Source: Myxococcales bacterium
GTDB lineage: Bacteria > Myxococcota_A > Polyangia > Nannocystales > Nannocystaceae
DNA: 64,000 nucleotides
Direction: 5' to 3'
Assembly: GCA_020633335.1 (NCBI GenBank)
Contig: JACKDU010000003.1
Location: 248,001 to 312,000 of the forward strand
Shown here: one piece after another, positions 37,275-46,900 of the stretch
Layout: each line of letters begins with the position of its first letter
Position numbering within the stretch: position 1 is the stretch's first letter
Program-made: the position numbers and the translations under genes
Notes under the pieces: generated by a model
What the model saw: the letters and a program-made list of their open reading frames with translations, nothing else
Database searches by the model: none
What the model was told of the DNA's origin: nothing

Positions 37275-38113
37275 ACGGCCTGGGCCGCGGGATCGACGAG
37301 GAGGCGGATGAACTCGGGGAGCGCGAAGGTGCCGGTGGCGACCGCGGCGTTGAAGTAGCGGCTGCGGAGGGCGGCCGCGCGCTGGTGGTCGAGCATCGCC
37401 GGGGTGCGGCCGTCGCTGGCGAGGGCGAAGGTCCAGCAGCCGCTGGGGTAGGTCGGGACCGCGCCGTAGTAGGCGTGGACCTCGGGGAAGACCCCGCGGA
37501 GGACCTTGAAGACCTCGCGGACGGTGTCGGCGGCGTAGAAGGGCGACTCGGTCTGGGCGCTGATCACCCCGCCGGGGCGCAGCGCCCGCCGGAGGTCGAC
37601 GAAGAAGTCGCGGCCGAAGAGGTTGGCGGCCGGGCCGATCGGCTCGGTCGAGTCGACGAGGATCGCGTCAAAGGCCCCGGGTCGCGCGCGCACGTACTCG
37701 ACCGCGTCGGCGAAGACGAGCTCGACCCGCGGATCCTCGAGGGCGCCGGCGACCGAGGGGATGAAGCGCTGGCAGACCCGCGTGACCCGCTCGTCGATCT
37801 CGCACTGGACCACCCGCTCGACGCCCGGGTGCTTGAGGACCTCGCGGACGCTCCCGCCGTCGCCGCCGCCGACCACGAGGACCTCCTTGGGGTCGGCGTG
37901 GACGCAGAGCGGGATGTGGGTGAGGAGGTCGTGGTACACGAACTCGTCGAGCTCGGTGAGCATCACCATGTCGTCGAGCGTGAGCAGGCGACCGTGGCCG
38001 ACGGTGTCGTAGACCTTGATCGCCTGGAACTCGCTCTTCTCCTCATGGAGGAGGCGACGGATGTGGATGCCGATCGCGCTCAGGTCCTTGTAGTGCTCGT
38101 AGAACCACTCCAC
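37271..38113 (-). CDS. speE: Spermidine synthase
   Basis: 280 residues from a GTG at 38113, with GGAG 9 bases upstream; it gives the usual N-terminus WFYEHYKD. It transfers aminopropyl from decarboxylated SAM to putrescine. Motifs: ALDDMVMLTELDEFVYHDLLTH-type start region, the nucleotide loop VVGGGDGGSVREVLKHP, the acidic EIDERVTRVCQRF, the catalytic region DAVEYV, and VDSTEPIGPAANLF. Family length is normal. The stop overlaps the downstream protease-like gene (GTGA), a surprising partner. A hairpin with a T-rich tail lies just upstream and ends the preceding gene's transcript. Confidence 0.93.
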   Translation of the reverse strand: MEWFYEHYKDLSAIGIHIRRLLHEEKSEFQAIKVYDTVGHGRLLTLDDMVMLTELDEFVYHDLLTHIPLCVHADPKEVLVVGGGDGGSVREVLKHPGVERVVQCEIDERVTRVCQRFIPSVAGALEDPRVELVFADAVEYVRARPGAFDAILVDSTEPIGPAANLFGRDFFVDLRRALRPGGVISAQTESPFYAADTVREVFKVLRGVFPEVHAYYGAVPTYPSGCWTFALASDGRTPAMLDHQRAAALRSRYFNAAVATGTFALPEFIRLLVDPAAQAV

Positions 38114-38171
38114 CGCTGGGATCTCCGGCGGCCCACGTACAACGACGCGCCGCCGCTGACAAGGCAAAACA

Positions 38172-38203
38172 AGGGCCCGCGCGCCGGTCGGCGAGCGGGC
38201 CCT
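38172..38203 (-). terminator. Rho-independent-type terminator
   Basis: On the minus strand the arms AGGGCCCGC and GCGGGCCCT (9 bp) enclose a 14-base loop and are followed by TTGTTTTGCC, one of the few T-rich tails in the window. It ends the gene stopping at 38245 before speE starts at 38113. Confidence 0.7.
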
Positions 38204-38244
38204 CGTGTCCCCCCGTGGTTATCGAGGGGCGCGGTCTGCGGGCG

Positions 38245-40587
38245 CTAGTGGAGCCAGCGGTGATGGCCCTCCTCGTCGTCGCTCTCGTCCTGCTCCTGCG
38301 CGGCCTGGTTCTCGGCGGCGATCCGATCGCGGTCGCGGAGGAGCGCGGTGAGGATGAGACCGAGGCCGCCGCCCCAGAGGACGATCATCAGGGCGATCCA
38401 GTAGGGCGAGGCGCTCATGCCCATCAGGAAGGGCGCGCCGGCCTGGTGGTGGATCGCCACGAAGTCGACCTCGAGGGAGTAGGTGAGGGCCGCGAAGGCG
38501 GTCTGGAGGACGATGAGCGCGCCGCCCAGCATCGCCACCCGGGCCTTGCCCTCACGCCGACGCGAGGCCCAGAGGAGGGTGCCGAGGGCGGTCTCGGCGA
38601 TCAGCAGGACCTGGGTGAGGGTCGCCCACATCAGCTCCGAGGGCTCGGCGCCGAGGCCCGAGCGGTTCATCGCGAAGTGGTAGATGATCCCGACGATCGC
38701 CGCGGTCAGGGCGATCACCCCCTGGAAGCGCCAGAACGCCGCCCGGGTCTCCTGATGGCTGGCGATCGCGGTCGCCCGCGCCGGCCGCCGGAGGCTGGCG
38801 ACGAGGAGCCAGCCAAGGAGCGGCAGGAGGAACGACGAGGCCAGGAAGGTGACCATGTTGAGCTTGTCGAAGCTCTGGGTGTTGAGGCGCTCCGAGAGGT
38901 CGAGGAGCGCGAGGCCCGAGCAGCCGACCGAGGCGACCGCGAGGGCGATCCCCTCGGCGGGCCGGAAGAGCGGCGTCCAGGCCTGCTCGACCCGACGGCG
39001 CCAGCTCAGGAGGCAGATCGCCCCGAGGAGCCCCTGGACCACCAGCGCGTAGCCGAGGATCGCCCCGCCGAAGCTCGCGTCGTAGGCGATCATCGCGTCG
39101 GCGGGGGCGAGGCCCGTGAGGCCGGTGATCCCGGCGAGGACCGGCGCCAGCGGGCCGAGGAGGAGGCCGGCGCCCGAGACCTTCTGGGTGACCAGCGCGG
39201 CCCCAGCGACGCCGGGGACGACGATGCCGAAGGCCGTCAGCGCGCCGACCATCAGCGCGTTGACCCGGTGACCGAGGGCGTCGCCGAGGCCGATCGCCGC
39301 GAGGTGGGTGGCGACCGCCGAGAAGAGGAGGACGCCGAGCGGCAGGGCGACGGCGATCGGGCCGGCGGTGCAGAGGAGCGCGAGGGTCGCGGCGAGGAGG
39401 AGGAGGCCGCCGGCGACGCTGGCGAAGACGTTGGGCCCGAGGGCCATCGCCATCGCCAGATCACCCGCCGAGAGCCCGGTCATCCGCAGGACCGGCAGGG
39501 TGCCGGCCTCGCGCTCGCGGGCGGTGTGGGTCGCGGTCGCCACCGGGCCGACGACCAGGAGGAAGAGCGACGCGAGGCCGAGGAGGGTGGCGCCGAAGAG
39601 CTGCCAGCGGCGATCGCTCGAGACCGGCGACGCGTAGCGGACGCTCGCCTTCGTGATCGGCGAGTACTCGGCGACGACGTCGGTGAAGGTCCCGTGCCAG
39701 AGGTCGGCGTCGCGGTTGAAGACCGCCTCGGCGAGCGCCTCGCTCTCGAGGCGGCTGAGGTGGCCGAGGGTGTTCGAGACCTGGGTCTGGCCGCCGGCCG
39801 CGAGGAGCCAGCCCGCGAGCTCGCCCCCCTTGCCGTAGGGGTCGTTGTTGAAGAGCTCGGCCCAGAGCGCCTGGCGATCCGCCGGCGCCGCGTCGATCGC
39901 CTGGTCGGCGTCGCGGTCGAGGAGCCGCGTCGCCCGGGTGCGCATCAGCTCGAGGTCCGAGCGCTGGATCTCGATCTCTCGGATCAGCGCGTCGCGGCCC
40001 CCCTGCTCGATCCGCCCGTTCTGGACGGTGACGCTGTAGGCCGCCCGCTGGAGGGCGTTGGTCCGGTCGAGATCCTCCTCGCGGGTGGTCAGCGGCCGGA
40101 GGTCGACGGTGGTCAGCAGGAGATCCGCGAGGTCCTTGCGACCGCCGAGGAGATCGCCGTGGAGATCGACCGCCTCGTTCTCGAGGATCCGCTTGGCCGC
40201 GTCGAGGTTGGCGATCGCCGCGTCGATCCGCCCGCCGAGCTCGTGCATGAGGGCGGCCCGGATCCGCTGCTCGCGCGCGTAGTCGCGGTCGACGTCGTCC
40301 TGGAGGCGGTCGTCAAAGGCGCAGGTGGGCATCCCCGGGCCGTCGCAGACCTCGTCCTCGGCCTCGAGGGCGAGGCTGACCCGGAGGTCGCGGGCCTCGC
40401 GGCTGTCCATCTCGGTCAGGGCCGAGACCCCGAGCCACGAGAGGCCGCCGACCAGGCCCGCGGCGACCGCGGCCGAGACCAGGCGAGGGCGGAGATCCTG
40501 CCGGAGGAAGGGGCGGAGACGGAGGAAGAGCGACCTGCGCTTGTGGCGCGGCCGCTCACTCGGGGCTAGAGGGGTTCGCTCGGGCAC
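38245..40587 (-). CDS. Large ABC-2-like multi-pass membrane protein
   Basis: About 780 residues. A GTG at 40587 is preferred. The frame is open to 40656, but codons there have many A/T third positions, unlike real coding sequence here. One N-terminal helix (~30-50) is followed by a ~280-residue external domain with helical heptads (AKRILENEAVDLHGD, LMRTRATRLLD). About a dozen helices come next, with the ABC-2 pattern TATHTAREREAGTLPVLRMTGLSAGDLA. It resembles the permease at 25283 in layout. No ATP-binding gene is adjacent. The end is His/acid-rich. Confidence 0.75.
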   Translation of the reverse strand: MPERTPLAPSERPRHKRRSLFLRLRPFLRQDLRPRLVSAAVAAGLVGGLSWLGVSALTEMDSREARDLRVSLALEAEDEVCDGPGMPTCAFDDRLQDDVDRDYAREQRIRAALMHELGGRIDAAIANLDAAKRILENEAVDLHGDLLGGRKDLADLLLTTVDLRPLTTREEDLDRTNALQRAAYSVTVQNGRIEQGGRDALIREIEIQRSDLELMRTRATRLLDRDADQAIDAAPADRQALWAELFNNDPYGKGGELAGWLLAAGGQTQVSNTLGHLSRLESEALAEAVFNRDADLWHGTFTDVVAEYSPITKASVRYASPVSSDRRWQLFGATLLGLASLFLLVVGPVATATHTAREREAGTLPVLRMTGLSAGDLAMAMALGPNVFASVAGGLLLLAATLALLCTAGPIAVALPLGVLLFSAVATHLAAIGLGDALGHRVNALMVGALTAFGIVVPGVAGAALVTQKVSGAGLLLGPLAPVLAGITGLTGLAPADAMIAYDASFGGAILGYALVVQGLLGAICLLSWRRRVEQAWTPLFRPAEGIALAVASVGCSGLALLDLSERLNTQSFDKLNMVTFLASSFLLPLLGWLLVASLRRPARATAIASHQETRAAFWRFQGVIALTAAIVGIIYHFAMNRSGLGAEPSELMWATLTQVLLIAETALGTLLWASRRREGKARVAMLGGALIVLQTAFAALTYSLEVDFVAIHHQAGAPFLMGMSASPYWIALMIVLWGGGLGLILTALLRDRDRIAAENQAAQEQDESDDEEGHHRWLH

Positions 40588-40723
40588 AACAACTACCGCC
40601 TTGGGACTTGGGGGTGGACGATCGCGTGAGACAGCCGGACCTTCGCAGTGTTCCACATCCTCGGGAGGGGCGCGACGTCGGCGTTGCTGCTTGAACGCCC
40701 GGGGATGCGATAGGATTTCGCCC

Positions 40724-42535
40724 GTGAACGGGGAAATCTCTCAGACCGTGGCTGGCCTTGGCCTGGCCGCGGAGGTCACCGACGCGCTCGAGCGCTGGAT
40801 GCTTCACCCCCGCTACGCGAGCGAGCGACCGGCCCTCAAGTCGCTCGTCGCGGAGGCGCAGGCCGGCTCGGCGGCCGCCAAGGCGGAGATCGTCGACGCC
40901 TTCTCGCGGACCCTGCCGATCGGCACCGGCGGCCGCCGCGGGAAGGTCGGGCCCGGGCCCAACCGCTTTAATACGGTTGTCGTGCGCGAGACCGCCCAGG
41001 GGGTCGCCGACGCGCTCCACCGGGCCGGCGACGCCCCCAAGGTGGTGATCGTCTACGACACCCGCCGGGACTCGCGGACCTTCGCCCACGTCGCGGCCGA
41101 GCAGCTCGCGGCCAACGACATCCAGGTCACGCTCATCGACGCGCCGCGGCCGACCCCGGAGCTCTCCTTCATGGTCCGCCGCCTCGGCTGCGGCGCCGGG
41201 ATCGTCCTCAGCGCGAGCCACAACCCGCCCGAGGACAACGGGATCAAGATCTACGGCCCCGACGGCGCGCAGGTGCTCGGCGCCCGCGATGCCGCGCTGA
41301 TGGCCGCGATCCTCGCGGTCGCCGGCCTGCCGGAGCTGCCGCGGGCGGGCGACGCCCAGCTCTCGACGATCCGGGTGATCGCCGGCGACGCGATCGCCTC
41401 CGAGGCCGACGCGCCCTACCACGACTACGTCCGCGCCCAGGGGGTGGTGCGGGGCTCGCTCGCCAGCTCCGGCCTGAAGATCGCCTTCACGCCGCTCCAC
41501 GGGGTCGGCCACACCAGCGTCCTGCCGGTGCTCCGCAGCCGCGGCCTCGAGGTCCACGCGGTCGCGGCCCAGTGCGATCCCGACGGGGGCAACTTCTCGA
41601 CCGTGCGCTCGGCCAACCCCGAGCTCCCGGAGTCGATGGCGATGGCGATCGACCTCGCCCGCGAGGTCGGGGCCGATCTGGTCCTGGCGACCGACCCCGA
41701 CGCCGACCGCCTCGGCGCCTGCGTCCGCGTCCGCGGCGAGTACCTGCCGATCGACGGCAACCGCCTCGGCGTCCTGATGCTCGATCACGTCCTCCGCAAC
41801 CAGCGGCCGCCGGCCAAGGGCTGGGTCCTGACCACCCTGGTGACCTCGCCGCTGATCGGCACGCTCGCCCGCGCGGCCGGCGTCGACGTGGTCGACGACC
41901 TCCTGGTCGGCTTCAAGCACCACGCCGGGATGATGGCGGAGGAGCCGGGCAAGACCCTGATCTTCGGCTGCGAGGAGAGCCACGGCTTCATGCGCGGCGA
42001 CGACGTGCGCGACAAGGACGGGGCGATCGCGGCGCTCCTCCTCAGCGAGTGCGCGGCCCAGGCCCGCGACGAGGGCAAGACCCTGATGGACGTCCTCGCC
42101 GACGTCTGGTGCGAGCAGGGCTACCACCGCGAGAAGACCGCCAACCTCGTCGCCGCCGGGATCAGCGGGCGGCGGGCGATCGCCGCGGTGATGGACGCCT
42201 GGCGGGCGAAGCCGCCGACGGCCTTCGCCGGCCTCCACGTGGTCTCGGTGGACGATCGCTACGCGCCGCGGAGGACCGGGTCGGCGACCCGCGACCTCCC
42301 GGGGAACGTCCTCTCCTTCGAGCTCGCGGCCGGCGATCGGGCCTGCCGCCTGGTCCTCCGGCCCTCCGGGACCGAGCCCAAGCTCAAGGTCTACGCGCTC
42401 GCGCGCTCCCACGGGCCGATCGCGCCGGACACGCTCACGGCGGTCCAGGTCGACGTCGACGGGCTCATCGATCGGGTGCTCGCCGACGCGGAGTCGGCCG
42501 CGCGGGCGATCATGGCCCCCTACCTCGAGGCATGA
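40724..42535 (+). CDS. Phosphohexomutase (phosphoglucomutase/phosphomannomutase family)
   Basis: 603 residues from a GTG at 40724, with AGGA 8 bases upstream. All four alpha-D-phosphohexomutase motifs are present: the phosphoserine loop SASHNPPEDNG (S165), metal-binding DPDADR (324-329), sugar-binding CEESHG (416-421) and phosphate-binding RPSGTEPK near 553. The length and order fit the PGM2/PMM-like branch. It interconverts hexose 1- and 6-phosphates for glycogen, trehalose or polysaccharide synthesis; the substrate is not determined by sequence alone. The stop overlaps the next start (ATGA). Confidence 0.93.
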   Translation: MNGEISQTVAGLGLAAEVTDALERWMLHPRYASERPALKSLVAEAQAGSAAAKAEIVDAFSRTLPIGTGGRRGKVGPGPNRFNTVVVRETAQGVADALHRAGDAPKVVIVYDTRRDSRTFAHVAAEQLAANDIQVTLIDAPRPTPELSFMVRRLGCGAGIVLSASHNPPEDNGIKIYGPDGAQVLGARDAALMAAILAVAGLPELPRAGDAQLSTIRVIAGDAIASEADAPYHDYVRAQGVVRGSLASSGLKIAFTPLHGVGHTSVLPVLRSRGLEVHAVAAQCDPDGGNFSTVRSANPELPESMAMAIDLAREVGADLVLATDPDADRLGACVRVRGEYLPIDGNRLGVLMLDHVLRNQRPPAKGWVLTTLVTSPLIGTLARAAGVDVVDDLLVGFKHHAGMMAEEPGKTLIFGCEESHGFMRGDDVRDKDGAIAALLLSECAAQARDEGKTLMDVLADVWCEQGYHREKTANLVAAGISGRRAIAAVMDAWRAKPPTAFAGLHVVSVDDRYAPRRTGSATRDLPGNVLSFELAAGDRACRLVLRPSGTEPKLKVYALARSHGPIAPDTLTAVQVDVDGLIDRVLADAESAARAIMAPYLEA

Positions 42536-43842
42536 GCCGCGTCCGGCTGATCGCCCTGCTCGTCGCGCTGGGCCTCCTCGGGGTCGCGCTCTGGATGAGC
42601 TCCGGCGATCGGGCGCGCGCTGGGCGCCGGGGGGCGCGCGGCGGCACTCCCCGGGCGCCGCTCACCGACGAGGAGCGATCGGTCTGGGACGCGCGGCCGC
42701 TCGGGGTGGCGAGCCGCGACGAGGGGCCGGGCGCCGCCCTGGTCGTCAGCGGGCGGGTCGAGGACCGCGACGGGGTCCCGGTGAGCGAGGGTCGGCTGGC
42801 GCTCGAGTGCCTCCCCGCCGGCGGCAGCCAGGGGGTCCCGAGCCCGCACGGCGCGCTCGAGCTCGGCGTCGACGGCGAGTTCCAGGGCCCCGGGTGCCGC
42901 GGGACGATCTGCGCGTCGCTGGTCCACACCTCGATGATCCAGGACGAAGCCTGGGTGCTGGTCTCGGGCCGGCCGGCGCTCCTGATCGCCCGCCAGCTCG
43001 GCCGCCAGGACGGGGTGGTGGTCGACGCCGAGGGGGCCCCGGTCGCCGGCGCGCGCCTGCTCGTTCGGCCCTTGCCCGGAGAACATGACCCAACGGCCTT
43101 GCCGCCCTTCACCTCGCGGAGCGCCGTCAGCGACGGCGAGGGCTACTTCTCCTACGCCCGGGTCGAGCGCCCGCCCTGCGACCCCTGCGGCGAGGCCAGC
43201 GGGCGCTGCACGATCGGCGACGAGCGCGAGGTCCCGACCTACGCGCAGATGCTCCTGATCGCCCGGGCGCCGGGCTACCGCAGCGCCGAGGTGGTCGTCG
43301 AGCTCGACGGCGACGAGCTCTGGCGGGTGGTGATGGAGGAGCCGGCCGAGCCGATCCACGGGCGCCTGGTGGACGAGCAGGGGCGGCCCTACCCGCGGGC
43401 GCGGATCCTCGCCCGCTCGAGCGAGCGGGCCTACGAGGTCCACCAGGCGGCGGTCGAGGACGGCGCCTTCGAGCTCGGCGAGCTCAGCGACGGCGCCTAC
43501 GATCTGCGGGCGCTCCAGGACGGGATCGAGCTCGCGGCTCAGGCCGGGGTGGTCGCGGGCGCGAACGTCGAGCTCCGCGGCGGCCTCCCGGCCGAGGGGA
43601 TCGCCCTGACCCTTCGGATCCGCGACGCCGGCGGCGCTCCCCTGGCCGGCGCGGTGGTCGACGGCGGCCCCTTCAGCGGCGCGCGGAGCGACGCCAACGG
43701 CGAGCTCCGGGCCGACGACGTGCTCCCGGGCGCCTACGATCTCCAGGTCCGCCCGCCGGGCCGCGGCCCCGAGCGCCACCCGGTGATGGTCAGCGACGGC
43801 GAGCCCGAGCTCGTCGCCGAGATCCGCCTCGGCGGCCGCTAG
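42532..43842 (+). CDS. Carboxypeptidase-regulatory-like (CnaB-type) exported protein
   Basis: 436 residues. The ATG overlaps the mutase stop as ATGA. An N-terminal helix (RLIALLVALGLLGVALWM) is an uncleaved anchor or signal. The rest has three or four beta-sandwich repeats of the CarboxypepD_reg type: VSGRVEDRDGVPVSEGRLALE, DGVVVDAEGAPVAGARLLV, IHGRLVDEQGRPYPRARILA and LRIRDAGGAPLAGAVVDG. A Cys-rich insert (CDPCGEASGRC) lies at ~205. It probably acts in the envelope as a binding or structural protein. The last codons form a 26-bp palindrome with the stop at its centre. Confidence 0.82.
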   Translation: MSRVRLIALLVALGLLGVALWMSSGDRARAGRRGARGGTPRAPLTDEERSVWDARPLGVASRDEGPGAALVVSGRVEDRDGVPVSEGRLALECLPAGGSQGVPSPHGALELGVDGEFQGPGCRGTICASLVHTSMIQDEAWVLVSGRPALLIARQLGRQDGVVVDAEGAPVAGARLLVRPLPGEHDPTALPPFTSRSAVSDGEGYFSYARVERPPCDPCGEASGRCTIGDEREVPTYAQMLLIARAPGYRSAEVVVELDGDELWRVVMEEPAEPIHGRLVDEQGRPYPRARILARSSERAYEVHQAAVEDGAFELGELSDGAYDLRALQDGIELAAQAGVVAGANVELRGGLPAEGIALTLRIRDAGGAPLAGAVVDGGPFSGARSDANGELRADDVLPGAYDLQVRPPGRGPERHPVMVSDGEPELVAEIRLGGR

Positions 43843-43853
43843 CGGCCGCCGAG
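43828..43853. terminator. 26-bp perfect palindrome centred on a stop codon
   Basis: The sequence from 43828 to 43853 (CTCGGCGGCCGCT and its complement) is self-complementary throughout, with CTAG at the centre and the TAG stop at 43840-43842. A 12-bp RNA stem with almost no loop, or a cruciform, would form exactly where translation ends. It is a likely terminator. Confidence 0.6.
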
Positions 43854-43958
43854 AGGGGCCGCGCGCGATCGCGGCCGCGCGGAGGAGGGCGTAGACACCC
43901 GCGCCCGCAGGCTATTCGAGGGGATCGGTCGACGGGGATACACTCCGCCCGAGGAGAC

Positions 43959-46900
43959 CTGACCCCGATCGAGCAGCGCTTCCCGCGGGCCTTTGGCCCC
44001 TATGTCTTGCTCCGCGAGGTCGCACGGGGCGGGATGGGCGAGCTCTGCCTGGCGATCGGCGAGGGGCCGGGGGGCGGCGAGCGCCTCTGCATGATCAAGA
44101 AGGTCCTCGCCGGACCCGAGTACCGCGCCGAGCGGCGCGCCCGCCTCCTCGACGAGGCCCGCCTGATGGTGCGGCTGAGCCACCCCAACCTGGTCCAGGT
44201 CTTTGATGCGGGGAACGTCGACGGCGAGCTCTATCTGGCGATGGAGGTCGTCGAGGGGAAGGATCTCCGGGCGGTCTGGAACCGCTGCGCCGAGCTCCGG
44301 CGGCGGATCCCGATCGACTTCGCGATCTACGTCGCGCGTGAGATCGCACGGGGTTTGGCCTACGCCCACGAGGTGATGGGCCTGGGGCTGGTGCACCGCG
44401 ATATCGCCCCGCCGAACATCCTGGTCAGCTACCAGGGGGCGGTGAAGGTCACCGACTTCGGCCTCGCCAAGAGCACGATCGCCCGCGAGATCACCGGGCC
44501 GGGGATGCTGATGGGCCGCCACTCCTACCTCTCGCCGGAGCAGGCGCGCGGCCTCGAGGTCGACCACCGCGCAGACATCTACGCGGCCGGCGTGGTCCTC
44601 TGGGAGATGCTCACGGGTCGCCAGCTCCTGGCGGCGAGTCATCGTTCGCCGGCGTCGGCGCTGGCCGCGGCTCGCAACCCGAACATCCGTCCGCCCTCGG
44701 AGGTGGTGCCGGGGATCCCCGACGGCCTCGACGCGGTCGTGCTCGAGGCGCTCGCTCTTGAGCGGGAACGCCGCTATCCGAGCGCCGAGCGCTTCGGGTC
44801 CCGTCTTTCGGAGATCCTGGCGCGGACCTTCCCGAGTTATGATGCCGACCATGCAGGGGCGCTGGTCCGCGAACTATTTGCGCAGGAATGGCGCTCCGAG
44901 TCCCGTGAATACGCCGCTTTCCTCCATGAGGACTTTTCTCGTATTCGAGGAAGAGGCGGCTCGCTAGGCGACGCCGTCGAGGCGAAGGCGACCCGCGAGG
45001 CGACACAGGATCCGGCCGACGAGCTCAGAGGAGGAGGCATGGGAGCTGAGGAGAACCAGCAGGCGATGACGCCTCGAGAGATCGCCGAGCGGCGACGCGG
45101 GACGGTCATCGCCAAGTGCTTCCGGGTCGAGGATCTCATCGCCTTCGACGGGATGGGGGCGCTCTATCGCTGCCGGGATCTCGAGCGCGGCCGGCCCTGC
45201 GCCCTCCGGGTGCTGCCGGAGTCCTACACCCGCGATCCGGAGCTCACCAGCCGCTTCATGCGGGACGCGATGGCGGTGACCAAGCTCGGTCACCCGAACA
45301 TCGTCGAGGTCCTGAGCAACGGCCGCCTCGACGACGGATCGGTCTACTCGGCGATGCAGCTCCTCCACGGCCAGAGCATCGCCGCGATCATCCGCGAGGA
45401 GGGTCGCCTCTCGCCGAGCCGGGCGGTCCACGTCGCCTCCCAGGTCTGCCGGGCCCTCGGGACAGCCCACGAGCACGGGCTCATCCACCGCGATCTCAAG
45501 CCCGAGAGCATCGTCCTGACCACCCACGAGGGCGACCTCGACTTCGTGAAGGTCGTCGACTTCGGGATCTGCAAGCAGGTCGACTCCGAGGGGAGCGCGA
45601 GCTCGCCGGATCTGATCATCGGCACGCCCGACTACATGGCGCCGGAGCAGGCGGCTGGGGCCGAGGCGAACGCGGCCTCCGACATCTACGCGCTCGGCTG
45701 CATCCTCTTCGAGATGCTCGCGGGGCAGAAGCCCTTCTCCGGCCGCAACTCGATGGACGTGCTCAAGCAGAAGGGCTCGCGCGACGCCCCGCGGGTGACC
45801 GCGGTCGCCGGCGACGTCCCGGACGCGCTCGCCGAGGTGATCGCGTCCTGCCTGGCGCGGCGCCCCGAGGATCGCCCGGAGTCGATGCGGGTCCTCGAGC
45901 TCGAGCTGATGCGGGCCAACGAGGTCGGCCAGCGCGGGCGGAGCGAGACCAGCGCGCTCAGCCCCCTGCCGCCGCCGCCCGAGGCCGGGACCCTGCGCGC
46001 GCCGACGCCGGTCGCACCCGCTGCGCCGACGCCGGTGCCGCCCGCGAAGACGCCGGCGCCGACGCCCGTGATCGCCGCGCCTGCGGCCGCGCCGGCGACT
46101 CCGGTCGCGGCGAGCTCCGGGACCTCGAGCCTCGGGCCCTCGACCCACGCGCCGCTGCCGACCGCCAAGAGCGGCGGCAGCGGGAGCTCTGGAGCGGGCC
46201 TCGCGGGCCTGACGGAGCCCGATGTGGCGGCCGACAAGGCCGGCCGCTCGATCGTGCCGATCGCGATCCTCGGGGCGGTCGCGGTCGCGGTCGTCCTCTT
46301 CGTCTGGCCGGGCGTCCTCCGCGAGCGGGGCAACGGCCCGAGCGATCCGCAGGGCGAAGGGGTCGGCGATCCGCCGAAGACGACGAGCCCCGAGGTCGCC
46401 TCGCAGGGCAGCGACGTCGTCGCCCCGTCGACCGGCGGGCAGGTCGTCGCCGAGTCCGGGGCCGAGGCCGCGTCGGCCGGCGCGGCCGCGTCGGCGTCGG
46501 CCGGCGAGGCTGGGGGCGATCCGGCGGCGAGCGCCGGGGTCGCGGACTCTGGCGTCGCGCCGACGGACGGGCCGGATCTCGTGGTCCTGGTCGGCAAGCT
46601 CGAGCTCGCCGCCGCCGAGAACCGCTGGCGGACGCCGGCGGACGACAACGTCGCCCTCCACCTCGCGCGGATCGAGGCGATCGATCCCAAGCACGAGTCG
46701 ATCGAGCGGATCCAGAAGCAGGCGGCCGAGACCCTCAAGGCGCGGGCCGAGGTCGCGGCCGGCGCGAAGCACTGGCACGACGCGGTCGAGGCCTACCGCG
46801 ACCTCTACGCGATAAGCCCGGAGTTCAAGGCGGCCCGCAAGGGCTTCGGCGAGGCGCTCACGCAGGAGGCGAAGATCCTCCGCCTCCTCAAGGATCCCGA

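Noticed and set aside
40966..40983. AACCG...CGGTT inverted repeat in the phosphohexomutase gene
   Set aside because: The arms are five bases with an eight-base A/T spacer, within coding sequence and without context. It is probably chance.
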